A DNA stretch of 64,000 nucleotides from JBGAQP01 sp044220635 (GCA_044220635.1 JBGAQP010000020.1:10650-74649), one strand, 5' to 3'; shown: positions 38,763 to 47,892, counted from the first letter of the stretch. Notes: generated by a model not told the origin, from the sequence alone. A program made the numbers and translations.

Positions 38763-38830
38763 GCGCCTCCCCCCGGCGCTCGCGCCCCCGGCATTCGCTA
38801 TGATGTGGCTTTCCCTCCCGCACCCGCCCC

Positions 38831-39565
38831 ATGACCTATTGCGTCGCCCTGCGCCTCGACTCCGGGATGATCTTCGCCTCCGACTCGCGGACGAACGCGG
38901 GCGTGGACCACATCGCGAAGTTCTCGAAGATGCGCGTCTACGAGCGCCCCGAGGACCGGGTGATCGTGGTCCTGTCCTCCGGGAACCTCGCCATCACGCA
39001 GGGCGTGATCAACCTCCTCGACCGCCACGTCCACGCCGCCGAGGGCCAGGCGAGCATCTGGAACGTGGAGACCATGTACGACGCGGCGGACCTGGTGGGC
39101 GTGGCGCTGCGCGAGATGCAGAAGAAGGACGGGCCCTACCTCGCGCAGCAGAACATCGACGCCACCGCGAACCTGCTGGTCGGCGGGCAGATCCGCGGGG
39201 AGGCCCCCCGGCTCTTCCACGTCTACTCGCAGGGCAATTTCATCGAGGCGACCGACGACACGCCCTTCTTCCAGCTCGGCGAGTCGAAGTCCGGCAAGCC
39301 CATCCTCGACCGCGTGATCACCATGGCCACGCCCCAGAAGGAAGCCGCCAAGTGCGTCCTCGTGTCCTTCGACTCCACCATGAAGTCCAACATCTCCGTG
39401 GGCCTGCCCATCGACCTGGTCTGGGTCCCGAGGGACAGCCTGAAGGTGGGGCTCCAGCACCGCATCGCGGAAGGCGACCCGTACTTCACGATGCTCAGCT
39501 CGCGCTGGGCCGCGGGCCTGCGGCGCGTGTTCAGCGAGATGCCCGACCCCGACTGGCTCGAGTGA
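38831..39565 (+). CDS. Anbu / proteasome-type NTN hydrolase
   Basis: 244 residues. Met is followed by TYCVALRLDSGMIFASDSR, the proteasome-like fold with Thr as the predicted N-terminal nucleophile after Met removal. Later blocks are GQIRGEAPRLFHVYSQGNFI and GESKSGKPILDRVI. This matches Anbu (bacterial proteasome homologue), usually 240-250 residues. It is expected to be a self-assembling peptidase, and its place after ATP-grasp and alpha-E and before transglutaminase-DUF2126 is the classical Anbu locus. A TATGAT near 38799 in the 68-bp gap before it might be an internal -10. Confidence 0.92.
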   Translation: MTYCVALRLDSGMIFASDSRTNAGVDHIAKFSKMRVYERPEDRVIVVLSSGNLAITQGVINLLDRHVHAAEGQASIWNVETMYDAADLVGVALREMQKKDGPYLAQQNIDATANLLVGGQIRGEAPRLFHVYSQGNFIEATDDTPFFQLGESKSGKPILDRVITMATPQKEAAKCVLVSFDSTMKSNISVGLPIDLVWVPRDSLKVGLQHRIAEGDPYFTMLSSRWAAGLRRVFSEMPDPDWLE

Positions 39566-39596
39566 GCCCGGCGGCGGGGCGCCGGGGGCCCGCCCC

Positions 39597-42500
39597 ATGA
39601 CGATCAAGGTCGCGCTGCACCACCGCACGCGCTACACCTTCGACCGCGCGGTCGCCCTCTCCGCCCACGAGGTGCGCCTGAGGCCGGCGGCGCACTGCCG
39701 CACGCCGATCGAGAGCTACTCGCTCAAGGTCCGCCCGGCGAAGCACTTCCTCAACTGGCAGCAGGACCCCTACGGCAACTGGCTCGCGCGCCTCGTCTTC
39801 CCGGAGAAGACCCGCGAGCTCGACATCACCGTGGACGTCGTCGCCGACATGACGGTGGTGAACCCCTTCGATTTCTTCGTCGACCCCGCGGCCGAGCGCT
39901 TCCCCTTCGCCTACACGCCCGAGAACGTCCGCGAGCTCGCGCCCTACCTGGAGACCGAGCCCCTCACGCCGCTCGTCGCGCGCTGGATCGAGGACGCGCG
40001 CGGCCGCTTCCTCAGCGCGCCCATCAACACGATCGATTTCCTCGTCGCCCTCAACCACAAGCTCCAGGGCGACGTGCGCTACCTGATCCGCCTCGAGCAC
40101 GGGATCCAGACGCCGGAGCAGACCCTCTCGCTCGCCGAGGGCTCGTGCCGCGATTCGGCCTGGCTGCTCGTGCAGGTCCTCCGGCACTTCGGCATCGCCG
40201 CGCGCTTCGCCTCGGGCTACCTCATCCAGCTCGTCGCCGACGTGAAGCCCCTCGACGGGCCGGCGGGCACGGACCGGGACTTCACGGACCTGCACGCCTG
40301 GTGCGAGGCCTACGTGCCGGGCGCGGGCTGGATCGGCCTCGATCCCACCTCGGGCCTGCTCGCGGGCGAAGGCCACATCCCGCTCGCCTGCACGGCGCTG
40401 CCCTCGAGCGCCGCGCCGGTCACCGGCTTCACGGACCCCTGCGAGGCCCGGCTCGCCTTCGAGATGACGGTCACCCGCATCCACGAGGACCCGCGGGTCA
40501 CGCGTCCCTTCACCGACGCCCAGTGGGAGGAGATCGACGCGCTCGGCGCCCAGGTCGACCGCGAGCTCGCCGACGGCGACGTGCGCCTCACCCTGGGTGG
40601 CGAGCCCACCTTCGTGTCCATTGACGACATGGACGGGCCCGAGTGGAACTTCACGGCGCACTCGGAGCGCAAGCTCGCCCTCGCCGAGGACCTGCTGCGG
40701 CGCCTGCGGCGGCGTTTCGCGCCCGACGGCCTCCTGCTCCACGGGCAGGGCAAGTGGTATCCGGGCGAGCCGCTGCCGCGCTGGGCGCTCGCCTGTTACT
40801 GGCGCCGCGACGGGATTCCCCTCTGGCAGGACGAGAAGATCCTTCCCGGCCCCCACGACGAGGAGCGCGCCGACGCGGAGGACGCGCGCCGCTTCGCCAC
40901 GGAGCTCGCCGCGGCGCTGGGGCTCGGCGCGGAGTTCGTGCTCCCCGCCTACGAGGACGCCTGGAAGGTCCTGCGCGACGAGTCGAACCTGCCGCCCGAC
41001 GTCGACCCGCTCGCCGAGGACCTCGCCGACGGGGTGGTGCGCGAGCAGCTGCGCCGCCAGCTCGCCGGCGGGATCGGCCGGCCCGTGGGCTACCTCCTGC
41101 CGCTGCGCCCGCACGCGCGCGCGAAACCCACGGCCGGCACGACCTGGGCGAGCTCGCCCTGGCCGCTGCGCCGCGGCCATGTCTTCCTCGCCGAGGGCGA
41201 CTCCGCCATGGGCTACCGGCTGCCGCTCGCCTCGCTGCCCACCGAGCTGCCCGAGCACGAGGAGCCCGTCATCCCGACCGACCCCTTCGAGCGCCGCGAC
41301 GGGCTCGGCAAGCGCAAGCCCGCGCGCCCGGCCGCCTCGGGAAAGCGCGGCGGCGCGACGAAGGCCGCGGGAGCCTCCCGCGGGATCGTGCGCACGGCGC
41401 TGTGCGTCGAGCCGCGCGGCGGGCGCCTCCACGTCTTCCTGCCGCCCCTCGCCCTGCTCGAGGACTTCGTGTCGCTCGTCCATGCCATCGAGGCCACCGC
41501 GGCCGCGCTCGCGCGGCCGGTGCGCCTCGAGGGTTATCCCCCACCCGAGGACCCGAGGCTCGCGAAGCTCGCGATCACGCCCGACCCCGGCGTGATCGAG
41601 GTGAACGTCCAGCCCGCCTCGGACTGGGAAGAGCTCAAGCACCTGACCACGACGCTCTACGAGGAGGCGCGCCTCGCGCGCCTCGGAACCGAGAAGTTCA
41701 TGCTCGACGGCCGCCACACGGGGACGGGCGGCGGCAACCACGTCACGCTCGGCGGACCCACGGCCGCCGCGAGCCCGCTGCTGCGCCGCCCCGACCTCCT
41801 CGCGAGCCTCATCACCTACTGGCAGGTGCACCCCGCCCTCTCCTACCTCTTCTCGGGCACCTTCATCGGGCCCACGAGCCAGAGCCCGCGGGCGGACGAG
41901 GCGAGGAGCGACACCCTCTACGAGCTCGAGATCGCCCTCGAGCAGCTCGCGGCGCAGTTCGAGCCGGGCGAGGCGAACGAGAGGCCCTGGCTCGTGGACC
42001 GGATCCTGCGCAACTTCCTCGTCGACCTCACCGGCAACACCCACCGGGCGGAATTCTCGATCGACAAGCTCTACGCGCCGGGCAGCGCCACGGGGCGCCT
42101 CGGCCTGCTCGAGTTGCGCGCCTTCGAGATGCCGCCCCACGCGCGCATGAGCCTGCTGCAGATGCTCCTGCTGCGCGCGCTCGTCGCGCGCTTCTGGAAG
42201 GAGCCGTGCCGCACGAAGCTCGTCGACTGGGGCACGCGCCTGCACGACGAGTTCATGCTCCCGCACTTCGTCGCCCAGGACCTGCGCGACGTCATCGGCG
42301 ACCTCGCGCACGCGGGCTACCCCTTCCGCGAGGAGTGGTTCGCGCCCTTCCTCGAGTTCCGCTTCCCGCGCTACGGCACCGTCGCCTTCGAGGGGATCGA
42401 GCTCGAGCTGCGCCAGGCGATCGAGCCCTGGCATGTGCTCGGCGAGGAGGTGACCCAGGCCGCGACCGCGCGCTACGTCGATTCGTCGGTCGAGCGGCTG

Positions 42501-42917
42501 CAGGTGAAGGCGACGCGCCTCAACGACTCGCGCCACGCCGTCGCGTGCAACGGGCGCGTCGTGCCCATGGCGCCCACGGGCCGGCCGGGCGAGTACGTGG
42601 CGGGCGTGCGCTACCGCGCCTGGTCGCCGCCCTCGGCGCTGCATCCCACGATCGGCGTGCACTCCCCGCTCGTCTTCGACGTCGTGGACCTCTGGAACTC
42701 GCGCTCGATCGGCGGCTGCACCTACCACGTGGTGCATCCCGGCGGGCGCAACTACGACACCTTCCCGGTGAATGCGCTCGAGGCCGAGGCGCGGCGCGTG
42801 GCGCGCTTCCACGGGATGGGGCACACGCCGGGGCCGATGAGCGTGCGGCGCGAGGCGCGCAATCCCCGCTTTCCCACCACGCTCGACCTGCGCCGGGCGC
42901 CGCAGGCGCCCGACTGA
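39597..42917 (+). CDS. Transglutaminase-like peptidase fused to a DUF2126 amidoligase-like domain
   Basis: 1106 residues. Residues 1-95 are the N-terminal beta region of bacterial transglutaminase-like proteins (ALHHRTRYTFDRAVALSAHE). The core has the triad Cys184 (LAEGSCRDSAWL), His233 (FTDLHAWCEAYVPGAGWIGL) and Asp249 (LDPTSG). From about residue 270 to the end lies DUF2126, annotated in Pfam as a putative amidoligase (LTLGGEPTFVSIDD, GRHTGTGGGNHVTLGG, NTHRAEFSIDKLYAPGS, LELRAFEMPPHARMSL). A low-complexity Lys/Ala/Arg stretch near 570-590 probably links the parts. It would cut or crosslink peptides and join new bonds in the same system as the upstream ATP-grasp and Anbu proteins. Confidence 0.92.
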   Translation: MTIKVALHHRTRYTFDRAVALSAHEVRLRPAAHCRTPIESYSLKVRPAKHFLNWQQDPYGNWLARLVFPEKTRELDITVDVVADMTVVNPFDFFVDPAAERFPFAYTPENVRELAPYLETEPLTPLVARWIEDARGRFLSAPINTIDFLVALNHKLQGDVRYLIRLEHGIQTPEQTLSLAEGSCRDSAWLLVQVLRHFGIAARFASGYLIQLVADVKPLDGPAGTDRDFTDLHAWCEAYVPGAGWIGLDPTSGLLAGEGHIPLACTALPSSAAPVTGFTDPCEARLAFEMTVTRIHEDPRVTRPFTDAQWEEIDALGAQVDRELADGDVRLTLGGEPTFVSIDDMDGPEWNFTAHSERKLALAEDLLRRLRRRFAPDGLLLHGQGKWYPGEPLPRWALACYWRRDGIPLWQDEKILPGPHDEERADAEDARRFATELAAALGLGAEFVLPAYEDAWKVLRDESNLPPDVDPLAEDLADGVVREQLRRQLAGGIGRPVGYLLPLRPHARAKPTAGTTWASSPWPLRRGHVFLAEGDSAMGYRLPLASLPTELPEHEEPVIPTDPFERRDGLGKRKPARPAASGKRGGATKAAGASRGIVRTALCVEPRGGRLHVFLPPLALLEDFVSLVHAIEATAAALARPVRLEGYPPPEDPRLAKLAITPDPGVIEVNVQPASDWEELKHLTTTLYEEARLARLGTEKFMLDGRHTGTGGGNHVTLGGPTAAASPLLRRPDLLASLITYWQVHPALSYLFSGTFIGPTSQSPRADEARSDTLYELEIALEQLAAQFEPGEANERPWLVDRILRNFLVDLTGNTHRAEFSIDKLYAPGSATGRLGLLELRAFEMPPHARMSLLQMLLLRALVARFWKEPCRTKLVDWGTRLHDEFMLPHFVAQDLRDVIGDLAHAGYPFREEWFAPFLEFRFPRYGTVAFEGIELELRQAIEPWHVLGEEVTQAATARYVDSSVERLQVKATRLNDSRHAVACNGRVVPMAPTGRPGEYVAGVRYRAWSPPSALHPTIGVHSPLVFDVVDLWNSRSIGGCTYHVVHPGGRNYDTFPVNALEAEARRVARFHGMGHTPGPMSVRREARNPRFPTTLDLRRAPQAPD

Positions 42918-42928
42918 TGGACCGCGCG

Positions 42929-42958
42929 TTTCGGCTTGGGGCCCGGCTCGGCTAGAAT
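42929..42958 (+). promoter_or_regulatory. Possible promoter before the small secreted protein gene
   Basis: TTTCGG (42929-42934), 18-bp spacer, TAGAAT (42953-42958). The -10 is good, the -35 weak. If real, the last two genes of this cluster have their own transcript. Confidence 0.35.
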
Positions 42959-42987
42959 TGCACCATCCAAACGCCGGGGAACCCGAA

Positions 42988-43467
42988 ATGAAGAAAGCCC
43001 TTGTCACCCTTCTCGCCGCCACCTTCCTGGGCGCGGCCGTGCCCGTCCTCGCGCAGGACAAGCCCGCCACCGATCCCGCCGCCCTCCAGGCGCTGCGCGA
43101 GAAGCTGCGTACCGACAAGAAGGCGGTCGTCGCGAAGAACATGGTGCTCAGCGAGGCCGAGGCGGCGAAGTTCTGGCCCCTCTACGAGGCCTACCAGAAG
43201 GCGCTCGTGCCGATCAACCAGCGCTTCAACCGCGCGATCCTCGACTACGTCGCGGCCGAGAGCTCGATGACCGACAAGAACGCGAAACGCATCATGGAGG
43301 AGGTCGCCGCGGCCGACGACGCCGAGTCGAAGCTGCGCCGCTCGCACTTCGGCAAGCTCTCGAGCGCGATCTCGGCGAAGAAGGCCGCCCGCTACCTCCA
43401 GATCGAGAACAAGATCCGGGCGCTGGAGCGCTTCGACCAGGCCGCGGCGATCCCGCTGGTCCAGTAG
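42988..43467 (+). CDS. Small secreted helical protein of unknown function
   Basis: 159 residues from ATG 42988. A clear Sec signal peptide (MKKALVTLLAATFLGAAVPVLA-Q) is followed by a charged, helical mature part rich in Lys, Glu and Ala (LREKLRTDKKAVVAKNMVLS, EAEAAKFWPLYEAYQKALVP). No Cys pair and no metal motif, so a CpxP/Spy-like chaperone role is only a loose analogy. It lies between the amidoligase operon and the crystallin gene, 70 bp after the former. Confidence 0.8.
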   Translation: MKKALVTLLAATFLGAAVPVLAQDKPATDPAALQALREKLRTDKKAVVAKNMVLSEAEAAKFWPLYEAYQKALVPINQRFNRAILDYVAAESSMTDKNAKRIMEEVAAADDAESKLRRSHFGKLSSAISAKKAARYLQIENKIRALERFDQAAAIPLVQ

Positions 43468-43482
43468 CGGCGCGCCCCGCCG

Positions 43483-44433
43483 ATGCAGCCCGCGCGCGGC
43501 CTCCGGGTCGCCCTCGCCCTCCTCGCCGCCTGCGGCGCGGCCGTCGCGGGCGAGATCGTGATCTACGAGCACGCCGACTACCGGGGCCGGTCCCTCACGA
43601 TCCGCCAGGCCGCGAGCGACCTCGAGGCGATGGGCATGAACGACCGCGTCTCCTCGCTCGTGGTGCGAAGCGGCACCTGGCGGCTGTGCACCGACGCGGG
43701 TTTCCGCGGCCAGTGCCACGATTTCGCCCCCGGCGAATACCGCAACCTCGACGAGTCGCTGAACGACCGCTTCTCTTCGCTCGGCGAGGTCGCGCAGGCG
43801 ACGGTCCTGCGCGGGGAGCAGCAAAGGCTCGGCGCCTACGCGAGCGCGGGCGCGGCCACGCTCTACGAGGACGAGGGCTTCCAGGGCTCCGCGGTCGAGG
43901 TCCGCGCCTCCTCGCCCAACCTCGAGCTCGCGGGATTCAACGACCGCGCGCGCTCGCTCGTCGTGCACCAGGGCTACTGGACCCTGTGCGAGCACGCGGA
44001 TTACCGCGGCGACTGCCGGAGCTTCGGCCCGGGGCGCTACGAGAGCCTCGACGGGAAGATCGGTGGGCGCGTCTCCTCGATGCGCCTCGCCGGAGGAACC
44101 GATCCCGCGGCCCGCGAGCCCGCCCCGCGCTGGGGCGGCGGCGGATCGCGCGCCGTGCTCTACGAGCAGGGAAACTTCGGCGGCCGCAGCCTCGTGATCG
44201 ACGCCGAGGTGGTCGCGGACTTCGCGCGCGCCGGATTCAACGACCGCGCGGCCTCGATGCGCATCGAGGGCGGCTACTGGATCTTCTGCTCGGATGCCGG
44301 GTTCCAGGGCGAGTGCCGGACCTTCGGCCCGGGCGACCATGCCGCGCTCGAAGGCGCGATGGCGCGGCGCATCTCCTCGGGGCGACGCATCCACCCGCGC
44401 TACCCCTACGCCTCGGCTCCCGCCTGGCGGTAG
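43483..44433 (+). CDS. Secreted beta/gamma-crystallin family protein with three domains
   Basis: 316 residues with a signal peptide (ALALLAACGAAVAG, cleavage near residue 22). The mature protein has three copies of an approximately 85-residue beta/gamma-crystallin domain, each with two Greek-key motifs: IVIYEHADYRGRSLTI and WRLCTDAGFRGQCHDF; TLYEDEGFQGSAVEV and WTLCEHADYRGDCRSF; VLYEQGNFGGRSLVI and WIFCSDAGFQGECRTF. Each second motif carries a Cys pair (C-x9-C) that could form a disulfide. The repeated N/D-DR-x-S-S segments (NDRVSSL, NDRARSL, NDRAASM) are the usual Ca2+-site region. Probably an exported calcium-binding structural protein. Confidence 0.88.
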   Translation: MQPARGLRVALALLAACGAAVAGEIVIYEHADYRGRSLTIRQAASDLEAMGMNDRVSSLVVRSGTWRLCTDAGFRGQCHDFAPGEYRNLDESLNDRFSSLGEVAQATVLRGEQQRLGAYASAGAATLYEDEGFQGSAVEVRASSPNLELAGFNDRARSLVVHQGYWTLCEHADYRGDCRSFGPGRYESLDGKIGGRVSSMRLAGGTDPAAREPAPRWGGGGSRAVLYEQGNFGGRSLVIDAEVVADFARAGFNDRAASMRIEGGYWIFCSDAGFQGECRTFGPGDHAALEGAMARRISSGRRIHPRYPYASAPAWR

Positions 44434-44443
44434 CCGCGCGGCT

Positions 44444-45070
44444 TCAGGTCGCGAGGACGATCTCGAGCCGGCCGCGGAGCGCCGCGCCGCCGCCCTCCAG
44501 GCGCATCGTGACGAGCCTCGCCTCGCGCCCCAGGCCGCGGTAGAGGAAGTCGCGCTCGTTGCCCGGTTCGCCCTCGACGAACATCTGCGAGGTGAGGACG
44601 CGGCGCTCGCCCACGAGCACCGTGAAGTGGATGTGGGGCGTGCGTCCCGGATAGGGCGCGGGCCTGATCGTGCGGAAGCGATAGCGCCCCTCGGCGTCCG
44701 CCCGGTCCACGCCCCAGCCCTGGAAGCGCGCGTCGCCCGACGCGGCCGGCTCGCCGACGAGGTGGTACTGGCCGAAGGCGTCGCACTGCCAGATCTCGAT
44801 GGCCGCGCCCGCCACGGGCCGGCCGCGCCGGTCGAGGATGCGCCCGCCGAGGTCGAGGATCGTTCCCGCGGCGATGCCCGCCGCGCCCGGGACCCGAGTG
44901 AGGTCGTTGTCGCGCTCCGGGGGCGCCTCGCGGGGGTAGAAGGGCCCCTCGGTCATGCGCGGGGTCGGCGGGAGCTCGTCCGCGGCGAGCGCCGGGGTCG
45001 CGACGAGGGGCGCGAGGGCGACCGCCCCCATCCGGGCGAGGACGATGCGGCGGCGCGGGGAATGCGTCAT
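44444..45070 (-). CDS. Tat-exported intradiol ring-cleavage dioxygenase-like protein
   Basis: 208 residues. A twin-arginine leader (SPRRRIVLARMGAVALAPL, cleavage near residue 29) precedes a catechol/protocatechuate dioxygenase C-domain. Candidate Fe3+ ligands follow the intradiol pattern: Tyr in EGPFYPRE, Tyr in DAFGQYHLVGE, and His in TPHIHFTV (HxH). The family cleaves catechols between the hydroxyls; exported members act on unknown aromatic substrates outside the cytoplasm. No other aromatic-degradation genes are nearby. It converges with the crystallin gene (10 bp) and diverges from trpB2. Confidence 0.85.
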   Translation of the reverse strand: MTHSPRRRIVLARMGAVALAPLVATPALAADELPPTPRMTEGPFYPREAPPERDNDLTRVPGAAGIAAGTILDLGGRILDRRGRPVAGAAIEIWQCDAFGQYHLVGEPAASGDARFQGWGVDRADAEGRYRFRTIRPAPYPGRTPHIHFTVLVGERRVLTSQMFVEGEPGNERDFLYRGLGREARLVTMRLEGGGAALRGRLEIVLAT

Positions 45071-45202
45071 GGGAACTCCCGGGGCGAGATGGGAAGTGTG
45101 TCCGCATTCCGGGCCCCGAGTTCCCTGTCCTGAGTCAAATCGCGGCTTCTCGGCGGCGCGCTAGACTGCATGTTCCCTTTGGCAGCGTCCGGAGCACCCT
45201 CC

Positions 45203-46573
45203 ATGTCCGATTCGGTCAAGTACGTCCTCGACGAAACCCGCATCCCCCGCGCCTGGTACAACCTCCAGGCCGACCTCCCGAAGCCGCTTCCTCCCGTGCT
45301 GCACCCCGGGACGAAGAAGCCCGTGGGCCCCGACGACCTGGCGCCCCTCTTCCCCATGGAGCTGATCCTCCAGGAAGTGTCCACGGAGCGCGAGATCGAG
45401 ATCCCACGGCCGGTGCGCGACGTCTACCGCCAGTGGCGGCCCACGCCGCTCTACCGCGCCCGGCGCCTCGAGGCCGCGCTCCAGACCCCCGCGAAGATCT
45501 ACTACAAGTACGAAGGCGTCTCCCCGGCCGGCAGCCACAAGCCCAACACCGCGGTCGCCCAGGCGTTCTACAACAGGGAAGCGGGAGTCAAGCGCCTCGC
45601 CACGGAAACCGGCGCGGGCCAGTGGGGCTCCTCGCTCGCCTTCGCGGGCAGCCTCTTCGGGCTCCAGGTGCAGGTCTTCATGGTGCGCGTGTCCTACGAC
45701 CAGAAGCCCTACCGGCGCGCGCTCATGGAAACCTACGGGGCCTCGTGCATCCCCTCGCCCTCGAAGGAGACCCAGGCGGGCCGCGCGATCCTCGCCCAGC
45801 GCGCGGACCACCCCGGCAGCCTCGGCATCGCGATCTCGGAAGCGGTCGAGGTGGCGGCCCAGCGCGAGGACACGAAGTACGCGCTCGGCAGCGTCCTCAA
45901 CCACGTCCTGCTCCACCAGACGGTGATCGGGCAGGAGGCGATCGCCCAGCTCGAGATGGCGGGCGACTACCCCGACGTGATCGTGGGCTGCACCGGCGGG
46001 GGCTCCAACTTCGCCGGGATCGTCTTCCCCTTTCTCGGCCGGCAGCTTCGCGGCGGGCCGAGGATCCGCATCGTCGCGGTCGAGCCCGCGGCCTGCCCGA
46101 GCCTCACGCGCGGGAAGTACGCCTACGATTTCGGCGACACCGGCCACCTCACGCCGCTCACCAAGATGCACACCCTGGGATCGACCTTCACGCCGCCGGG
46201 CTTCCACGCCGGGGGGCTTCGCTACCACGGCATGGCGCCCCTCGTGAGCCACCTGAAGGAGCTCGGGCTGATCGACGCGGTCGCCTACCACCAGTCGAAG
46301 GTGTTCGACGCGGGCGTGACCTTCGCGCGCGCCGAGGGCATCGTGCCCGCGCCCGAGGCCAACCACGCGGTGAAGGGCGCGATCGACGAGGCGCTGCGCT
46401 GCAAGGAGGAGGGCACCGCGCGCACCATCCTCTTCAACCTCTGCGGCCACGGCCACTTCGACATGCAGGCCTACATCGACTACTTCGACGGCCGGTTGAA
46501 GGACCTCGACTACGACGAGGCCGAGCTCGCCATGGCGCTCGCGGGCCTGCCCTCGGTCGCGGCCGCCGCATGA
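45203..46573 (+). CDS. TrpB2-type tryptophan synthase beta chain
   Basis: 456 residues from ATG 45203. The pyridoxal-phosphate lysine is in GSHKPNTAVAQAF; the phosphate loop is GCTGGGSNFAG. The long N-terminus, the RPTPLYRARRLE region and the C-terminal NLCGHGHFDMQAYIDYFDG are typical of the TrpB2 group, which is about 50 residues longer than TrpB1 and often works without TrpA. It joins indole and serine to tryptophan. No trpA is adjacent. The next gene, an M20 amidohydrolase, overlaps the stop (ATGA). Confidence 0.9.
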   Translation: MSDSVKYVLDETRIPRAWYNLQADLPKPLPPVLHPGTKKPVGPDDLAPLFPMELILQEVSTEREIEIPRPVRDVYRQWRPTPLYRARRLEAALQTPAKIYYKYEGVSPAGSHKPNTAVAQAFYNREAGVKRLATETGAGQWGSSLAFAGSLFGLQVQVFMVRVSYDQKPYRRALMETYGASCIPSPSKETQAGRAILAQRADHPGSLGIAISEAVEVAAQREDTKYALGSVLNHVLLHQTVIGQEAIAQLEMAGDYPDVIVGCTGGGSNFAGIVFPFLGRQLRGGPRIRIVAVEPAACPSLTRGKYAYDFGDTGHLTPLTKMHTLGSTFTPPGFHAGGLRYHGMAPLVSHLKELGLIDAVAYHQSKVFDAGVTFARAEGIVPAPEANHAVKGAIDEALRCKEEGTARTILFNLCGHGHFDMQAYIDYFDGRLKDLDYDEAELAMALAGLPSVAAAA

Positions 46574-47892
46574 GGGGGGCGAGGGCGCTCGCCGCGCTCG
46601 CGCTCGCCTTCGCCGCCCTCCCCGGCACCGCCTCCGGGGAGGGCCTCGTCGATCGCGCCGAGGCCCTCGCCCGCGAGGCCGAGCCGCGCGTGATCGAATG
46701 GCGCCGGCACATCCACCGAAACCCGGAGCTCTCCTACGAGGAGCGCGAGACCGCGGCCTTCATCGCCGCGCGGCTGCGCGCGATGCCGGGGATCGAGGTG
46801 CGCACCGGGATCGCGAAGACCGGGGTCAAGGCGGTGCTTCGCGGCGCCCGCCCCGGGCCCGTGGTGGCGCTGCGCGCCGACATGGACGCGCTGCCCGTCG
46901 AGGAGAAGTCGGGCCTTCCCTTCGCCTCGCGCGCGAAGGCGCCGTGGAAGGGCAAGGACACCTTCGTCGCCCACGCCTGCGGCCACGACACGCACGTGGC
47001 GATGCTGCTCGGCGCCGCCGAGGTGCTCTCGCGGCTTCGGGCGGAGCTCGCGGGCACCGTGGTCTTCCTCTTCCAGCCCGCGGAGGAATGGGGCGAGCCG
47101 GGCGGCACGATCCCGAGCGGGGCGGTGGCTATGGTGCGCGAGGGCGCGCTCGCCGACCCGAAGGTGGATTTCGTCCTCGGCCAGCACATCGGCGCGGAAG
47201 CGCCCTCGCGAACGCTGCGCTACCGCCGCGGCGCGCTCATGGCGAGCGCCGACGATTTCGAGATCGTCGTGAAGGGCAAGGGCACCCACGGCGCCTTCCC
47301 CTGGAAGGGGCGCGACCCGATCGTCGTCGCCGCCCAGATCACGCTCGCGCTCCAGGGCATCGTCGGCCGCGAGATGGACCTCGTCGAGGAAGGGCCCGTG
47401 GTCGTCTCGATCGGCTCGTTCCAGGCCGGGAACCGCGAGAACATCATCCCCGAGGAGGCCCGGCTCGCGGGCACGATCCGCTCGCTTTCGGGCAAAAGCC
47501 GCGTGGCGGCCCGCGAGAGCCTCCAGCGCAAGGCGGAGAAGATCGCCGAGGCCTCGGGGCTCACGGCCGAGGTCCGCTTCCTCCTCGGCCCGCCGCCGCT
47601 GCTCAACCACCCCGCCCTCGCCGATCGCGTGGTCCCGGCCCTCGAGCGCGCCGCCGGCCCCGGCCGCGCCTTCGAGGTGCCGCCCATCATGGCCGCCGAG
47701 GACTTCGGCGCCTACGCGGAAGGCGGCATCCCGACGATGTACTGGTTCCTCGCCGCCTCGCCCCACGGCGAGCGCCCCGGGGCGCCCAACCACTCGCCCG
47801 AGTTCGCGGTCGACGAGGCCGCGCTCGCCGTGGGCGTGCGCGCCCTCGTGGGCGCGACGCTCGAGATCCTGCGCCGACCCGCGGGAGTTTGA
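46570..47892 (+). CDS. Exported M20-family amidohydrolase
   Basis: 440 residues from ATG 46570. Signal peptide to about residue 23 (LAALALAFAALPGTASG). Peptidase M20D features: IHRNPELSYEERETAAF, VALRADMDALPVEE, VAHACGHDTHVAMLLGAA, LFQPAEEWGEPGG and IMAAEDFGAYAEGGIPTMYW, covering the two-metal site. Relatives hydrolyse N-acyl or indole-3-acetyl amino acids or hippurate. Coupling to TrpB2 by ATGA overlap makes an indole-related amide an attractive but unproven substrate. Confidence 0.88.
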   Translation: MRGARALAALALAFAALPGTASGEGLVDRAEALAREAEPRVIEWRRHIHRNPELSYEERETAAFIAARLRAMPGIEVRTGIAKTGVKAVLRGARPGPVVALRADMDALPVEEKSGLPFASRAKAPWKGKDTFVAHACGHDTHVAMLLGAAEVLSRLRAELAGTVVFLFQPAEEWGEPGGTIPSGAVAMVREGALADPKVDFVLGQHIGAEAPSRTLRYRRGALMASADDFEIVVKGKGTHGAFPWKGRDPIVVAAQITLALQGIVGREMDLVEEGPVVVSIGSFQAGNRENIIPEEARLAGTIRSLSGKSRVAARESLQRKAEKIAEASGLTAEVRFLLGPPPLLNHPALADRVVPALERAAGPGRAFEVPPIMAAEDFGAYAEGGIPTMYWFLAASPHGERPGAPNHSPEFAVDEAALAVGVRALVGATLEILRRPAGV

